Shown: positions 17,257 through 26,116 of the stretch, one piece after another
Position numbering within the stretch: position 1 is the stretch's first letter
Layout: each line of letters opens with the position of its first letter
DNA from: an uncultured Dokdonia sp.
GTDB lineage: Bacteria; Bacteroidota; Bacteroidia; Flavobacteriales; Flavobacteriaceae
Assembly (NCBI RefSeq): GCF_947492535.1
Contig: NZ_CANLNH010000025.1
Span: 1-48,175 of the forward strand
Length of the DNA: 48,175 nt
Direction: 5' to 3'
Notes under the pieces: generated by a model
What the model was told of the DNA's origin: nothing
Seen by the model: only the letters and a program-made list of their open reading frames with translations
The model's database searches: none
Translations under genes and position numbers: made by a program

Positions 17257-18618
17257 ATGACTTTTAGAGAACTAAATCTTAATACTTCTTTGTGGAATGC
17301 GTTGGAAGACCTAGGTTTTTCCGAACCCACCTCCATTCAAGAACTCGCTTTTTCCCCTGTAATGTCTGGTAGAGACGTTGTAGGTATTGCCCAAACAGGT
17401 ACGGGAAAAACGTATGCATATATGCTCCCAATCTTACGAATTCTTACACATTCTCGTCAAGAGACGCCTAGAGTTTTGATTTTGGTGCCTACACGAGAAC
17501 TTGTTGTTCAGGTAGTTGACGAAATTCATAAAATAGCAACCTATCTTGAGGTACGTGTTGCAGGTGTATATGGAGGCGCAAATATCAACACGCAAAAGAA
17601 GTTGATAGCAGAAGGGCAAGATATTATTGTAGCTACGCCAGGACGTTTATATGATCTCGCAGTAAGTAGAGTTTTACAATTAAAAACAATTCAGAAGCTC
17701 GTTATAGATGAAGTAGATGTCATGCTGGATTTAGGATTTAGGCCTCAACTCATGAATATCTTTGATATTTTACCTCCTCGTAGACAAAATATTATGTTTT
17801 CTGCTACAATGACAGATGATGTAGATGCATTAATCACTGATTTCTTTCAAAAACCAGAACGCATCTCGGTAGCCCGTAGTGGTACTCCTTTAGAAAATAT
17901 TACTCAGATAGGATATAAGATTCCTAATTTTTATACGAAAGTTAATTTTTTGCTGGATGAACTCGCTTCCGCGAAAGCGTACCCAAAAGCATTACTCTTT
18001 ACAAGAGATAAACGTATGGCTGATCGTCTTTTTAAAAGACTAGATGAAGCATTTCCTAGACAATGTGAAGTCATACACTCCAATAAAACACAAAACTATC
18101 GCTTAAATAGTATTAAAGACTTTGAAGAAGGTGTCGTGCGTATTCTTGTAGCAACAGATGTGATGGCGAGAGGATTGGATATAGATGATATTTCGCACGT
18201 AATTAATGTAGATACTCCTAGATATCCAGAAAATTATTTACATCGTATTGGTAGAACAGGTCGTGCACAACGTAAAGGAACGGCTATTGTTTTAACCACA
18301 CCAAAGGAAGAAAAAGAATTAGAATATATAGAGGAATTAATGCAGTATAAAGTTCCTCAAGTAGTATTGCCAGATACCGTTGTTATATCTGAAGAACTAG
18401 CTCCCGAAGAGCGCCCAGAAGCAAAAGAAATTTACAATCCACTTCGTAGAAAAAACATGGAGGATGAAGATGCACCGGGTCCAGCTTTTCACGAGAAAAA
18501 AGAAAAAAATCAAAAAGTTAATTTAGGCGGCTCTTATAAGCGAACCATAAAGCAGAAATATAAAAAGCCTAAAACGAGGGGAGATAAAAATTATAATAAA
18601 AGGAATAAGCGAAAATGA
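17257..18618 (+). CDS. DEAD-box-type RNA helicase with DEVD motif II
   Basis: This ATP-dependent RNA helicase of 453 residues has the Q-motif PTSIQELAF, motif [18 protein letters not shown], motif II reading DEVD instead of DEAD, motif III SAT, and HRIGRTGRA in the second RecA domain. The C-terminal ~60 residues are very basic and RNA-binding in character. The ATG at 17257 gives MTFRELNLN, the usual family N terminus. A palindrome variant (17964-17979) encodes ASAKA between the two RecA domains. Its TGA overlaps the next gene's ATG by one base on each side (ATGA), so the two are probably translationally coupled. Confidence 0.93.
   Translation: MTFRELNLNTSLWNALEDLGFSEPTSIQELAFSPVMSGRDVVGIAQTGTGKTYAYMLPILRILTHSRQETPRVLILVPTRELVVQVVDEIHKIATYLEVRVAGVYGGANINTQKKLIAEGQDIIVATPGRLYDLAVSRVLQLKTIQKLVIDEVDVMLDLGFRPQLMNIFDILPPRRQNIMFSATMTDDVDALITDFFQKPERISVARSGTPLENITQIGYKIPNFYTKVNFLLDELASAKAYPKALLFTRDKRMADRLFKRLDEAFPRQCEVIHSNKTQNYRLNSIKDFEEGVVRILVATDVMARGLDIDDISHVINVDTPRYPENYLHRIGRTGRAQRKGTAIVLTTPKEEKELEYIEELMQYKVPQVVLPDTVVISEELAPEERPEAKEIYNPLRRKNMEDEDAPGPAFHEKKEKNQKVNLGGSYKRTIKQKYKKPKTRGDKNYNKRNKRK
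17964..17979. repeat. Variant iterated palindrome inside helicase gene
   Basis: CGCTTCCGCGAAAGCG, with one T-to-C change, is read as Ala-Ser-Ala-Lys-Ala in the hinge before RecA domain 2. Confidence 0.85.
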
Positions 18619-19376
18619 TAAGAAAATTACTTTACACCTGTAGTATTCTTTGTGTTATATCATTAGTATTAACATCATGTATTGGGGGAAATAAGTTTGA
18701 CCCAGATGCATATGTAAGACCTATAGAGATCGTTAAACTTTCAGAAAATCATTACCAATATATATCCTATTTGAAATTAAAACAATCTGATTATTATCCT
18801 TGTAATGGGTATGTTTATATTTCAGAAGGAGAAGCTATTGTTTTTGATACTCCTGTAAATGATAACGATGCCAAATTACTTATAGATTTTGTTCAAGAAG
18901 AATTAAAAGCTACGATAAAAGGAGTTGTTGTAAATCATGCTCATAGTGATGCAGCGGGAGGGTTAAAAGCTTTCGCGAAAGCAAATGTACCTTCATACGC
19001 TTCTAATAAAACAGCTGCTATTTTAGCAAAAGATTCTATTGTAATCACCTATCCATTTGATGTTAAGCAAGAATTGAAAGTAGGAAATACCATAGTTGAA
19101 AACACGTATTTTGGACCTGCACATACGCAAGATAATATTGTGTCTTATATCCAAGAAGAGAGCCTTTTGTTTGGGGGCTGTATGGTACGACCTTTGTTTG
19201 GTTCTATAGGAAATACAAAAGATGCAAATACACAACAGTGGCCTAAAACAATTCAAAAAATAAAAGAAGCATATCCAGATGTAAAGACAGTGATCCCAGG
19301 CCATGGAGCCAAAGGAGATGTGTCGTTACTAGATTATACCATCCGATTATTTGCGGCTAACGATATAAGCGAGTAA
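18615..19376 (+). CDS. Subclass B1-type metallo-beta-lactamase lipoprotein
   Basis: This MBL-fold hydrolase of 253 residues has a lipoprotein signal ending LTSC (Cys22). All six zinc ligands of subclass B1 are visible: H108, H110 and D112 (NHAHSDAAGG), H170 (GPAHTQDN), C189 (LFGGCMV) and H230 (IPGHG). GNTKDAN and GDVSLL also match B1 enzymes. The usual Lys three residues after the Cys ligand is Arg192. A palindrome encodes A119-F-A-K-A123, seven residues after D112. The start overlaps the helicase stop (ATGA). Carbapenem or other beta-lactam hydrolysis is a family-based prediction; activity here is untested. Confidence 0.88.
   Translation: MIRKLLYTCSILCVISLVLTSCIGGNKFDPDAYVRPIEIVKLSENHYQYISYLKLKQSDYYPCNGYVYISEGEAIVFDTPVNDNDAKLLIDFVQEELKATIKGVVVNHAHSDAAGGLKAFAKANVPSYASNKTAAILAKDSIVITYPFDVKQELKVGNTIVENTYFGPAHTQDNIVSYIQEESLLFGGCMVRPLFGSIGNTKDANTQQWPKTIQKIKEAYPDVKTVIPGHGAKGDVSLLDYTIRLFAANDISE
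18969..18982. repeat. Iterated palindrome inside metallo-beta-lactamase gene
   Basis: GCTTTCGCGAAAGC is read in frame as Ala-Phe-Ala-Lys-Ala in the helix after the HxHxD zinc motif. Confidence 0.9.
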
Positions 19377-19443
19377 TAATTTAGAATAATTCCAAAAGTC
19401 TTTATTTATATATTAGACATATAATACTAATTTATAAAAATAT

Positions 19444-19463
19444 GATTTCCGTGTAAACGGAAA
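19444..19463 (+). promoter_or_regulatory. Leader hairpin with GUAA tetraloop
   Basis: ATTTCCGT / ACGGAAAT form a perfect 8-bp stem with loop GTAA, a GNRA-type tetraloop in RNA. It ends ten bases before the CDGSH gene's ATG and is followed by six A's, so it lies in the leader where it could modulate translation. Confidence 0.5.
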
Positions 19464-19473
19464 TAAAAAAGCT

Positions 19474-19716
19474 ATGGAAGACAATAAAAAAAGAGGAGGA
19501 GATGCTCCTATTGCTTGTGAGGTAGAAGCTGGAAAAAAATATTCCTGGTGTACCTGTGGTCACAGTGAAAATCAACCTTTTTGTGACGGAGGTCATAAAG
19601 CTGCAGAAAGCACACCTAACTTACGTTTTGAGGCTCAAGAAACAGGAACCGTATATCTATGTACGTGTAAATTAACAAAGAATCCTCCGTATTGTGATGG
19701 TTCCCATAATAGCTAA
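19474..19716 (+). CDS. Dual CDGSH iron-sulfur protein
   Basis: The 80-residue cytoplasmic protein has two CDGSH-type motifs: CTCGHSENQPFCDGGH and CTCKLTKNPPYCDGSH. Each follows C-x-C-x(2)-(S/T)-x(3)-P-x-C-D-G-(S/A/T/G)-H, the pattern that ligates a [2Fe-2S] cluster through three Cys and one His. The first motif has Gly where Ser is usual in CDGSH. Two clusters are therefore expected. The role (redox or Fe-S handling) is inferred from the family. It is expressed separately from the upstream lactamase, ending at a strong bidirectional terminator. Confidence 0.92.
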   Translation: MEDNKKRGGDAPIACEVEAGKKYSWCTCGHSENQPFCDGGHKAAESTPNLRFEAQETGTVYLCTCKLTKNPPYCDGSHNS

Positions 19717-19745
19717 CGTATATAGTTAGTATAAATTGAAAGAAT

Positions 19746-19781
19746 AAAGAGATGCGTATACATTTGTATACGCATCTCTTT
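19746..19781. terminator. Bidirectional terminator
   Basis: AAAGAGATGCGTATACA and its exact complement (19765-19781) form a 17-bp arm with almost no loop. It separates convergent genes; its right edge overlaps the stop codon of the transglutaminase-like gene. Confidence 0.9.
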
Positions 19782-20712
19782 ATTTTATAGCATATGTTAC
19801 TATTGGAATACCGTTTATAAATATAATCACATCTCTTGCTTTGCTATAACCAGGAATACCTAGATCAAATTCTAATGCGCTATTTTGATGGGTATATGTT
19901 TTAATGTTTATCGATTCCTTTCCCATTTTTGCTTGTATCCAGGTTACAGGTTCTGTGACATCAAATTTAAACGCGTGTTTTTTGTTCTTGATTAATACTC
20001 CCTCAAATGGGTATATTAATTTTACTTTAGTAGGTGTATAATCATATAATAAAGGATTTTCTAAGAATTCTTTTTTAGAGATTTTTGTATCCAAAAGTGA
20101 ATTGCTATAGATGTCAGGATAGTGATCTAATATAAACAGTTCAGGAGAAGTCATAAAATAATAATAGTTGATATCTGCTTTACTCATATTAAGTGTAGAT
20201 GCCCATGTAACATCTATAAAGTACTTTTGGTTATCAATAGTAACAATATTCCAAGCATGATCAGAATTATAGCGTCTCCCAATATCTCTTGAAAGCGTTT
20301 TAGAAGCCCCAGTTACTACGGTTGTTTTTATCTGTAATGATTCGCATACAGTTTTAAAAAGATAGGAATATCCTTCGCATACAGCTTTCTTTTTAGTGAT
20401 CACTCTTTTAGAAAGCTTAGCAGCGTATTTTTGTTCTTTTACAATACGATCTTCTTCACTTACATAAGAATAGGAAGGGAAATTACCCTCTTGGATGTCA
20501 TATTGTACATGGTAAGCTATCCATGTGTAAGCAGCTCTTACCCGTTCTATGTCTGTTTCAAAATCTTTAGAGATTTGATCAGCCAATTGTTTCGGAGAAG
20601 AAAATTGCTTTGTATACGATAAAACTAGAGCGTCTACTCGTTCAAGATTTTGAGCTAGTAAGGCATGGCTTAAACATAAAAAAAGGAAGTAAAAGAAATA
20701 TCTTTTTACCAT
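19780..20712 (-). CDS. Secreted transglutaminase-like protein
   Basis: This 310-residue protein has a signal peptide (1-20, ending LLAQ) and a transglutaminase-core domain. The papain-like triad is C112 (AVCEGYS), H152 (DHAWN) and D167 (IDVTW). In bacteria such proteins more often act as proteases or amidases than as crosslinkers; the target is unknown. The C-terminal 100 residues are a beta-rich extension. The ATG at 20710-20712 opens the signal. It is separated from the cca operon by about 50 bases. Confidence 0.87.
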   Translation of the reverse strand: MVKRYFFYFLFLCLSHALLAQNLERVDALVLSYTKQFSSPKQLADQISKDFETDIERVRAAYTWIAYHVQYDIQEGNFPSYSYVSEEDRIVKEQKYAAKLSKRVITKKKAVCEGYSYLFKTVCESLQIKTTVVTGASKTLSRDIGRRYNSDHAWNIVTIDNQKYFIDVTWASTLNMSKADINYYYFMTSPELFILDHYPDIYSNSLLDTKISKKEFLENPLLYDYTPTKVKLIYPFEGVLIKNKKHAFKFDVTEPVTWIQAKMGKESINIKTYTHQNSALEFDLGIPGYSKARDVIIFINGIPIVTYAIK

Positions 20713-20765
20713 AATGATCTATACTAAGGTTATATTTATAACGATCGTATTGTCAAATAGTATGT

Positions 20766-22184
20766 CTATTTTTTTGAAAGTCCGATCTCTTTTCCTTTTT
20801 GGATCATAAAAGCATGTGCTGCTTCATGTTCATTAGGAATGATACCTTCCAAAATAGCTTCTTTAATGGCTTCTTTAATAATGCCAATTTCTCTTCCTGG
20901 AGCAAGTCCAAACGTCTTCATAATTTCTTCTCCAGATACTGGAGGCTGGAAGTTACGAATGTGATCACGCTCTTCTACTTCTTTTATTTTTTTGCGTACC
21001 ACCTTAAAGTTGTTGTGGTATCTTTTAAAACGCTTTGGGTTTTTAGTCGTAATATCTGCCTCACATAATGTCATCAAATCTTCAATATAATCTCCTGCAT
21101 CAAAGACCAATCTTCGTACAGCACTATCTGTCACATGATCTTCAGAAATGACAATAGGTCGCGAACTCATCAACACCATTTTTTGGACAAATTTCATTTT
21201 GTCATTCAATGGCATTTTCAAACGCTTAAATAATTTATACACCATTTTAGAACCTACAAACTCATGTCCGTGAAAGGTCCAACCTACTTTTTTGCTAAAC
21301 TTCTTTGTAGGTGCTTTACCTATATCATGTAATAATGCTGCCCATCGTAGCCAAACATCATTTGTGTTTTTGGAGATATTATCTACGACTTCTAACGTGT
21401 GATAGAAATTGTCTTTATGTTTTTGTCCTTCTATTTCATCAATTCCTTTTAAGGCGACAAGCTCAGGAAGTATATACGGAAGCAATCCTGTTTTTTCTAA
21501 AAGCAAAAATCCTTTAGAAGGCGTAGGACTTAGCATAATCTTATTAAGTTCGGTTACAATGCGTTCTTTCGTAATGATTTTAATACGATCTGCATTACGA
21601 GTAATAGAGGCCAATGATTCTTTTTCGATGGTGAAATTGAGTTGTGTGGCAAAACGAATAGCACGCATCATACGCAACGGGTCATCACTATAGGTAATAT
21701 CAGGGTCTAAAGGAGTTCTTATGATTCCTTTTTTTAGATCTTCGATACCTCCAAAAGGATCTATAAGTTCACCATAATGAGCGTCATTCAATCGTATGGC
21801 GAGTGCATTAATAGTAAAATCACGACGGTTCTGATCATCCTGTAAGCTTCCATTTTCAACGATAGGATTTCGGCTATCTCTAGTATAGGATTCTTTACGA
21901 GCACCTACAAATTCCACTTCAGTTTGACCCGCTTGTAGCATGGCAGTTCCATAGGTCTTAAATACTTGCACTTTGGGTTTGTTTGGAAGCAACTGAGACA
22001 CTTTTCGCGCAAGCTCAATACCACTTCCTACAGCAACCACATCAATATCTTTTGCAGTACCTCGCTTTAAAATATAATCACGCACAAACCCACCTATCAC
22101 ATAGGATTCTAATGCTAATGTATCAGCAGCTTGAGAAATGGTTTTAAAAATAGGGTCAGATAAAGCGTTTTGGTAATTAGGCAT
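20766..22184 (-). CDS. CCA tRNA nucleotidyltransferase with HD domain
   Basis: This enzyme adds or repairs the 3' CCA of tRNAs. Of 472 residues, the head domain shows GGFVRD (31-36) and the catalytic pair D46-x-D48 (KDIDVV), followed by RRDFTINA and the DDPLRMMRAIRFA region. An HD domain (LLHDIGK) follows in the middle, as in many Bacteroidota enzymes, and may add phosphohydrolase activity. It is the last gene of a minus-strand operon whose upstream members are tsaC (24-base gap) and a glycosyltransferase. Confidence 0.95.
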   Translation of the reverse strand: MPNYQNALSDPIFKTISQAADTLALESYVIGGFVRDYILKRGTAKDIDVVAVGSGIELARKVSQLLPNKPKVQVFKTYGTAMLQAGQTEVEFVGARKESYTRDSRNPIVENGSLQDDQNRRDFTINALAIRLNDAHYGELIDPFGGIEDLKKGIIRTPLDPDITYSDDPLRMMRAIRFATQLNFTIEKESLASITRNADRIKIITKERIVTELNKIMLSPTPSKGFLLLEKTGLLPYILPELVALKGIDEIEGQKHKDNFYHTLEVVDNISKNTNDVWLRWAALLHDIGKAPTKKFSKKVGWTFHGHEFVGSKMVYKLFKRLKMPLNDKMKFVQKMVLMSSRPIVISEDHVTDSAVRRLVFDAGDYIEDLMTLCEADITTKNPKRFKRYHNNFKVVRKKIKEVEERDHIRNFQPPVSGEEIMKTFGLAPGREIGIIKEAIKEAILEGIIPNEHEAAHAFMIQKGKEIGLSKK

Positions 22185-22208
22185 TCAGATATATTTGTAT
22201 GAGGTCTC

Positions 22209-22769
22209 TTATTTTCTGATCACAGAGACTTTTCCGTCATTGGTTAATTTGATAATAGCAGAAGGTGCGAGGCTTTTCTTTTCTCGATCCAAATTTACAA
22301 CATAGTCTACGCCTTCCAAAATAACAGGGTCGATCTCTTTAAAGCTTCTAGGCGTAGGAGCTCCACTGATATTTGCACTTGTAGAGACAATCGGTTTTCT
22401 GAATTTCTTCAATAAAAAATTGCAAAACTTATTTCGACAGACACGTATCCCTAATGTATTGTCTTCTGCGATTAAATTTTCTGCAATACGTATAGGATCA
22501 TCATAAATAATCGTGGTAGGTTTGGCAGCATACTTTAAAATATCATACGCAACTTCTGGAATTTCCTCAACGTATTGTTGTAACATTTTAAAGTCACTTA
22601 CAAGACATATCAACGCTTTACTTTCTGCGCGTTTTTTAAGTTGATATACTTTTTCTATGGCATCAGGATTTGTTGCGTCACAACCTATACCCCATACAGT
22701 ATCGGTAGGATAAAGGATGAGTCCGCCTCTTTTAAGTGTTGCAATTGCTTTATCGTGTTCTTCTTTCAT
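22209..22769 (-). CDS. tsaC: L-threonylcarbamoyladenylate synthase (Sua5/YciO/YrdC)
   Basis: This enzyme makes threonylcarbamoyl-AMP from threonine, bicarbonate and ATP, the first step of t6A37 in tRNA. The 186-residue single-domain form shows GGLILYPTDTVWGIGCDA, KKRAESKALICLV and the VSTSANISG motif. It is the TsaC-length form without the C-terminal Sua5 domain. It starts four bases after the glycosyltransferase stop and precedes cca, so two tRNA-maturation genes share the transcript. Confidence 0.94.
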   Translation of the reverse strand: MKEEHDKAIATLKRGGLILYPTDTVWGIGCDATNPDAIEKVYQLKKRAESKALICLVSDFKMLQQYVEEIPEVAYDILKYAAKPTTIIYDDPIRIAENLIAEDNTLGIRVCRNKFCNFLLKKFRKPIVSTSANISGAPTPRSFKEIDPVILEGVDYVVNLDREKKSLAPSAIIKLTNDGKVSVIRK

Positions 22770-22773
22770 AATA

Positions 22774-23853
22774 TCAAGATGTAAGACTTCTATAGACGTC
22801 TATATATTGTTTTGCGGCAGTAGCCCAACTAAAACTCGTTGCATGTGCTATGTATGCTTTAGAAAGACTATCTGGATTTTTTAAATATGTTTCTAATCCT
22901 TTTGTAAAGATATCTGCCATATATGTAGGATCATAATGATCCCAGTAAAATGCATGTGTGCCACCTACTTCGGGCAAAGAGGTGTTATTAGACATAAATA
23001 CAGGCTTTCCAAATCGCATCGCTTCTATAGGAGGGATGCCAAATCCTTCTCGTAAGGAAGGAAATACAAAAGCAGTACAGTGTTTTAAATAATATTGTTT
23101 ATCAAATTCAGAAATTTTCCCAGTACATATCACACGATCTTGAAGACCGTGTTTTTTAATACATTCCTGCAATGTTGTTTTTGCATAATCGGTACCATTA
23201 TTTCCTGCAAGTACTAAGGTATATTCAGGAACTAGTGCTAGCATTTCTACTAGCGTATGAAAGTTTTTACGTGCGCTAAACTCCCCAATGCTAAACAGGA
23301 AAGGACCTTCTACTTTTAGTTCAGGAGTATGATTTTCAGGTAGCGTAATAGTTTCTAGCGTATTTCCATTATAGATAATATATTCAGGAATATCAGGTAC
23401 TTTAAAGTACTTATGAGTAGACTCTTGTGAATATTTTGAAATATAGGTAATCGCATGACTTCGATCTAACTTTGCTTGAAAACGTTGGTTACTCTCATGA
23501 TGTAGATCTGTAGATACTTCATCTATAAAGTTGACGTCATGCACTGTAAGTACATAGGGAATGTCATGATGCGGTTCAATCTTTACGTTTTGATTTAGAG
23601 AATGCCATACATCATACTTTTTTCTAATTCTAAATGGCGCACGTCTATGTAGTGTATAGTACTTTTTATAATCGAAAAAACGACCAAATTCTTTCTGAAA
23701 AGGAGCAGTATCTTTTGCATACACCGTACAACGTATGTCAGAAGCTTGCGCTTTGTAAATCCCTTTAATAAGGTGATAATTAAACTGCCCAAAACCTGTT
23801 TTTAGGTTTTTGAGATTATGACTTTCTAAAAAAATTGTAGGAATTCTAGACAT
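22774..23853 (-). CDS. Glycosyltransferase family 1/4-like (GT-B)
   Basis: The 359-residue GT-B enzyme transfers a sugar from a nucleotide donor. The C-terminal half shows FSARKNFHTLVE, the donor-binding segment and REGFGIPPIEAMRFGKPV, the E-x7-E motif. The ATG at 23851-23853 (MSRIPTIFLESHNL) fits the beta-strand that usually opens the family; an upstream start at 23991 would run across the divergent gene's promoter and its first codons. Divergent from a Kdo-kinase-like gene, it probably acts in lipopolysaccharide core or surface glycan assembly. Confidence 0.88.
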   Translation of the reverse strand: MSRIPTIFLESHNLKNLKTGFGQFNYHLIKGIYKAQASDIRCTVYAKDTAPFQKEFGRFFDYKKYYTLHRRAPFRIRKKYDVWHSLNQNVKIEPHHDIPYVLTVHDVNFIDEVSTDLHHESNQRFQAKLDRSHAITYISKYSQESTHKYFKVPDIPEYIIYNGNTLETITLPENHTPELKVEGPFLFSIGEFSARKNFHTLVEMLALVPEYTLVLAGNNGTDYAKTTLQECIKKHGLQDRVICTGKISEFDKQYYLKHCTAFVFPSLREGFGIPPIEAMRFGKPVFMSNNTSLPEVGGTHAFYWDHYDPTYMADIFTKGLETYLKNPDSLSKAYIAHATSFSWATAAKQYIDVYRSLTS

Positions 23854-23881
23854 GCCTGCAAAGATAATTGAAAACTGCTGA

Positions 23882-23911
23882 TTGTTCATTGTTTTATAAA
23901 CAGTAGTTTTG
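23882..23911 (+). promoter_or_regulatory. Strong promoter match (TTG-N19-TAgtTTTG)
   Basis: TTG at 23882-23884 and TAGTTTTG at 23904-23911 fit the Bacteroidota consensus with ideal spacing. Transcription would begin at or just after the GTG taken as the start of the next gene, which would make that mRNA nearly leaderless. Confidence 0.55.
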
Positions 23912-23915
23912 TAGT

Positions 23916-24671
23916 GTGAACTATCATATTGCATCCACATATAAAGAGAAAGCAGATCGTCTTTTAGATATTGTGACTCATTTTGAATCACAAGGAAAAA
24001 AGTTTGATGAGCGTAATCGTAATTCGTTGAAGTTATTTGAACTTGACGGTGAGACCATTAATATCAAATCCTTCAAAGTTCCTAACCTGATTAATAAGAT
24101 TGCCTATCGTTATTTTAGAACATCCAAAGCAAGACGCTCTTTTGAGTATGGCAATCAATTATTAGAAAATGGCGTGCTTACGCCAGAGCCTATAGGTTAT
24201 TTTGAAGAACGAGGTCTCTTTTTTGGAAGGAGTTACTATGTGAGTAAACACTTATCTTATGATTTGACGTATCGCGAACTCATACGTGATTCTGAGTATG
24301 TCGGGGATAAGAATATATTGTCCGCTTTCGCGAAATTTACCTACGGTCTCCACCAAAAGAATATTCACTTTCTAGATCATTCTCCAGGAAATACATTGAT
24401 TGTAATTAAGGATGATGGCTATGATTTCTATTTAGTGGATTTGAATCGTATGGAATTTGGTCCGATGGATTTTAAAACACGCATGTCTAATTTTAGACGT
24501 TTGTCGTCTATTGAATCTCAAGTAAAGATGACAGCAGATGCGTATGCTGAAGCGAGTGGGGAAGATGCTACTACCGTGTTTAATGCGATGTGGAAAGACG
24601 TGCAAGACTTTCAGGAAGGCTTCCATCGAAAAAAGCGCCTCAAGAAAAAATTGAAGTTCTGGAAACGTTAA
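23916..24671 (+). CDS. Kdo/WaaP-family lipopolysaccharide kinase-like protein
   Basis: This kinase-fold protein of 251 residues probably phosphorylates Kdo or core sugars of lipopolysaccharide at the inner membrane. The catalytic loop reads FLDHSPGNTL (H-x-D-like with PGN) and the metal motif is VDLNRMEFG. The C terminus is very basic (KKRLKKKLKFWKR). No ATG is available at the N terminus; GTG at 23916 is the best start. A partial palindrome (24323-24335) encodes AFAK of SAFAKF. Its divergent partner is a glycosyltransferase gene. Confidence 0.85.
   Translation: MNYHIASTYKEKADRLLDIVTHFESQGKKFDERNRNSLKLFELDGETINIKSFKVPNLINKIAYRYFRTSKARRSFEYGNQLLENGVLTPEPIGYFEERGLFFGRSYYVSKHLSYDLTYRELIRDSEYVGDKNILSAFAKFTYGLHQKNIHFLDHSPGNTLIVIKDDGYDFYLVDLNRMEFGPMDFKTRMSNFRRLSSIESQVKMTADAYAEASGEDATTVFNAMWKDVQDFQEGFHRKKRLKKKLKFWKR
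24323..24335. repeat. Partial iterated palindrome inside kinase gene
   Basis: CGCTTTCGCGAAA keeps the left arm and core and is read as part of Ser-Ala-Phe-Ala-Lys. Confidence 0.8.
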
Positions 24672-24713
24672 TATCGTGATTTTAGCGCATAGTTAGATTT
24701 TATGCTGGTGGTG

Positions 24714-24733
24714 TACGCTTTCGCGAAAGCGTA
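24714..24733. repeat. Iterated palindrome, intergenic copy (20-bp perfect)
   Basis: This is identical to the copy at 445-464. It lies 42 bases after the kinase stop and may form a terminator-like or regulatory stem before rhlE. Confidence 0.9.
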
Positions 24734-24763
24734 TATCTATATAAACACCTAGTAAAATAAGCG

Positions 24764-24771
24764 TACCTTTG
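24764..24771 (+). promoter_or_regulatory. Possible rhlE -7 box (TAccTTTG)
   Basis: It matches TAnnTTTG about 50 bases before the rhlE ATG; no clear -33 TTG is present. Confidence 0.35.
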
Positions 24772-24820
24772 TAGGACACATGAATGACTTATAAAAAATG
24801 TCATTTCTTAAGACTTATAT

Positions 24821-26107
24821 ATGTCATTTGAATCATTAGGCTTATCTGATGCCTTGCTTAAAGCAGTAAGCAAAAAAGGATATACTACGCCATCACCTAT
24901 ACAAGAAAAAGCGATTCCAGTAGTATTGGAAGGAAAAGACGTACTAGCTTCTGCACAAACAGGAACAGGAAAAACGGCAGGATTTACTTTACCGATGTTG
25001 CAACTATTAACACAATCAGAGTCCAGACGTAGACGCCCTATACGTGCATTAGTCCTTACGCCTACGCGTGAGCTAGCAGCACAGGTGTATGATAATGTAA
25101 AAGTATATAGCGAGTTTTTAGATATTCGATCGACTGTTATTTTTGGAGGAGTGAATCAAAAACCGCAAGTACGTACCTTACGACAGGGAGTTGATATTTT
25201 GATTGCAACACCAGGGCGATTATTAGATTTACAAAACCAAGGAGAAATATCATTATCTAAAATAGAATTTTTAGTGCTTGATGAAGCAGATCGCATGTTG
25301 GATATGGGATTTGTGAGAGATATAAAGAAAGTGATTTCTTTAGTTCCTAGAAAGCGTCAAACACTGTTGTTTAGTGCTACGTTTTCTAAAAGTATTAAGG
25401 AATTAGCAAGCAGCATGTTGTACAAACCCGTGTTGGTAGAAGCCACTCCAGAAAATACAACTGCCGAAAAGGTAGATCAAACCACGTATCGTGTAGATAA
25501 ATCTAAAAAAACAAGCCTTGTTACAAAGTTTATCAAAGAAGGCAATTGGGATCAAGTACTCATTTTTACACGTACTAAGCATGGTGCTAATAGATTAAGT
25601 CAAAAACTAGATAAGGCAGGAATTACTTCTGCAGCGATTCATGGGAATAAAACGCAAAATGCACGTACAAAAGCATTAGCAGGGTTTAAAAAAGGAACCA
25701 TACGTGTACTCGTTGCTACAGATATTGCAGCACGAGGTCTTGATATTCCGTTATTGCCTTATGTGATTAATTATGAACTTCCTAATGTGCCGGAAGATTA
25801 TGTACATCGTATAGGTCGTACAGGAAGAGCAGGAGCCAGCGGACAAGCAATTTCCTTAGTGGGTGTAGATGAAAAAGAATATGTAAGAGGTATTGAAAAA
25901 TTATTAGGAGAACGTTTACCTAGTAACATCGTACCAGGCTTTGAACCTACAGATACCATCGAAGAATTAAAAGCTAGAGCTGCCGAAAATAAACAACAAC
26001 ATAGACAGTCTAGAAATAATAGATCAAAGAATAATTCTCAAAAAAGTGAAGGTTCGAATTCAAGTTCGAGAAACAGTCGAAATCGAAACAGAAGAAGGAA
26101 TAGATAA
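24821..26107 (+). CDS. rhlE: DEAD-box RNA helicase RhlE-like
   Basis: The 428-residue ATP-dependent RNA helicase carries [13 protein letters not shown], the Q-motif [10 protein letters not shown], motif [18 protein letters not shown], motif II DEAD, SAT, and [10 protein letters not shown]. The C-terminal tail (about 385-428) is Arg/Asn/Ser-rich and disordered, typical of RhlE proteins. It likely acts in ribosome assembly or cold-stress RNA remodelling. It is followed after nine bases by the DUF547 gene. Unlike the helicase at 17257 it has the canonical DEAD box. Confidence 0.94.
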   Translation: MSFESLGLSDALLKAVSKKGYTTPSPIQEKAIPVVLEGKDVLASAQTGTGKTAGFTLPMLQLLTQSESRRRRPIRALVLTPTRELAAQVYDNVKVYSEFLDIRSTVIFGGVNQKPQVRTLRQGVDILIATPGRLLDLQNQGEISLSKIEFLVLDEADRMLDMGFVRDIKKVISLVPRKRQTLLFSATFSKSIKELASSMLYKPVLVEATPENTTAEKVDQTTYRVDKSKKTSLVTKFIKEGNWDQVLIFTRTKHGANRLSQKLDKAGITSAAIHGNKTQNARTKALAGFKKGTIRVLVATDIAARGLDIPLLPYVINYELPNVPEDYVHRIGRTGRAGASGQAISLVGVDEKEYVRGIEKLLGERLPSNIVPGFEPTDTIEELKARAAENKQQHRQSRNNRSKNNSQKSEGSNSSSRNSRNRNRRRNR

Positions 26108-26116
26108 GTACGAGTG

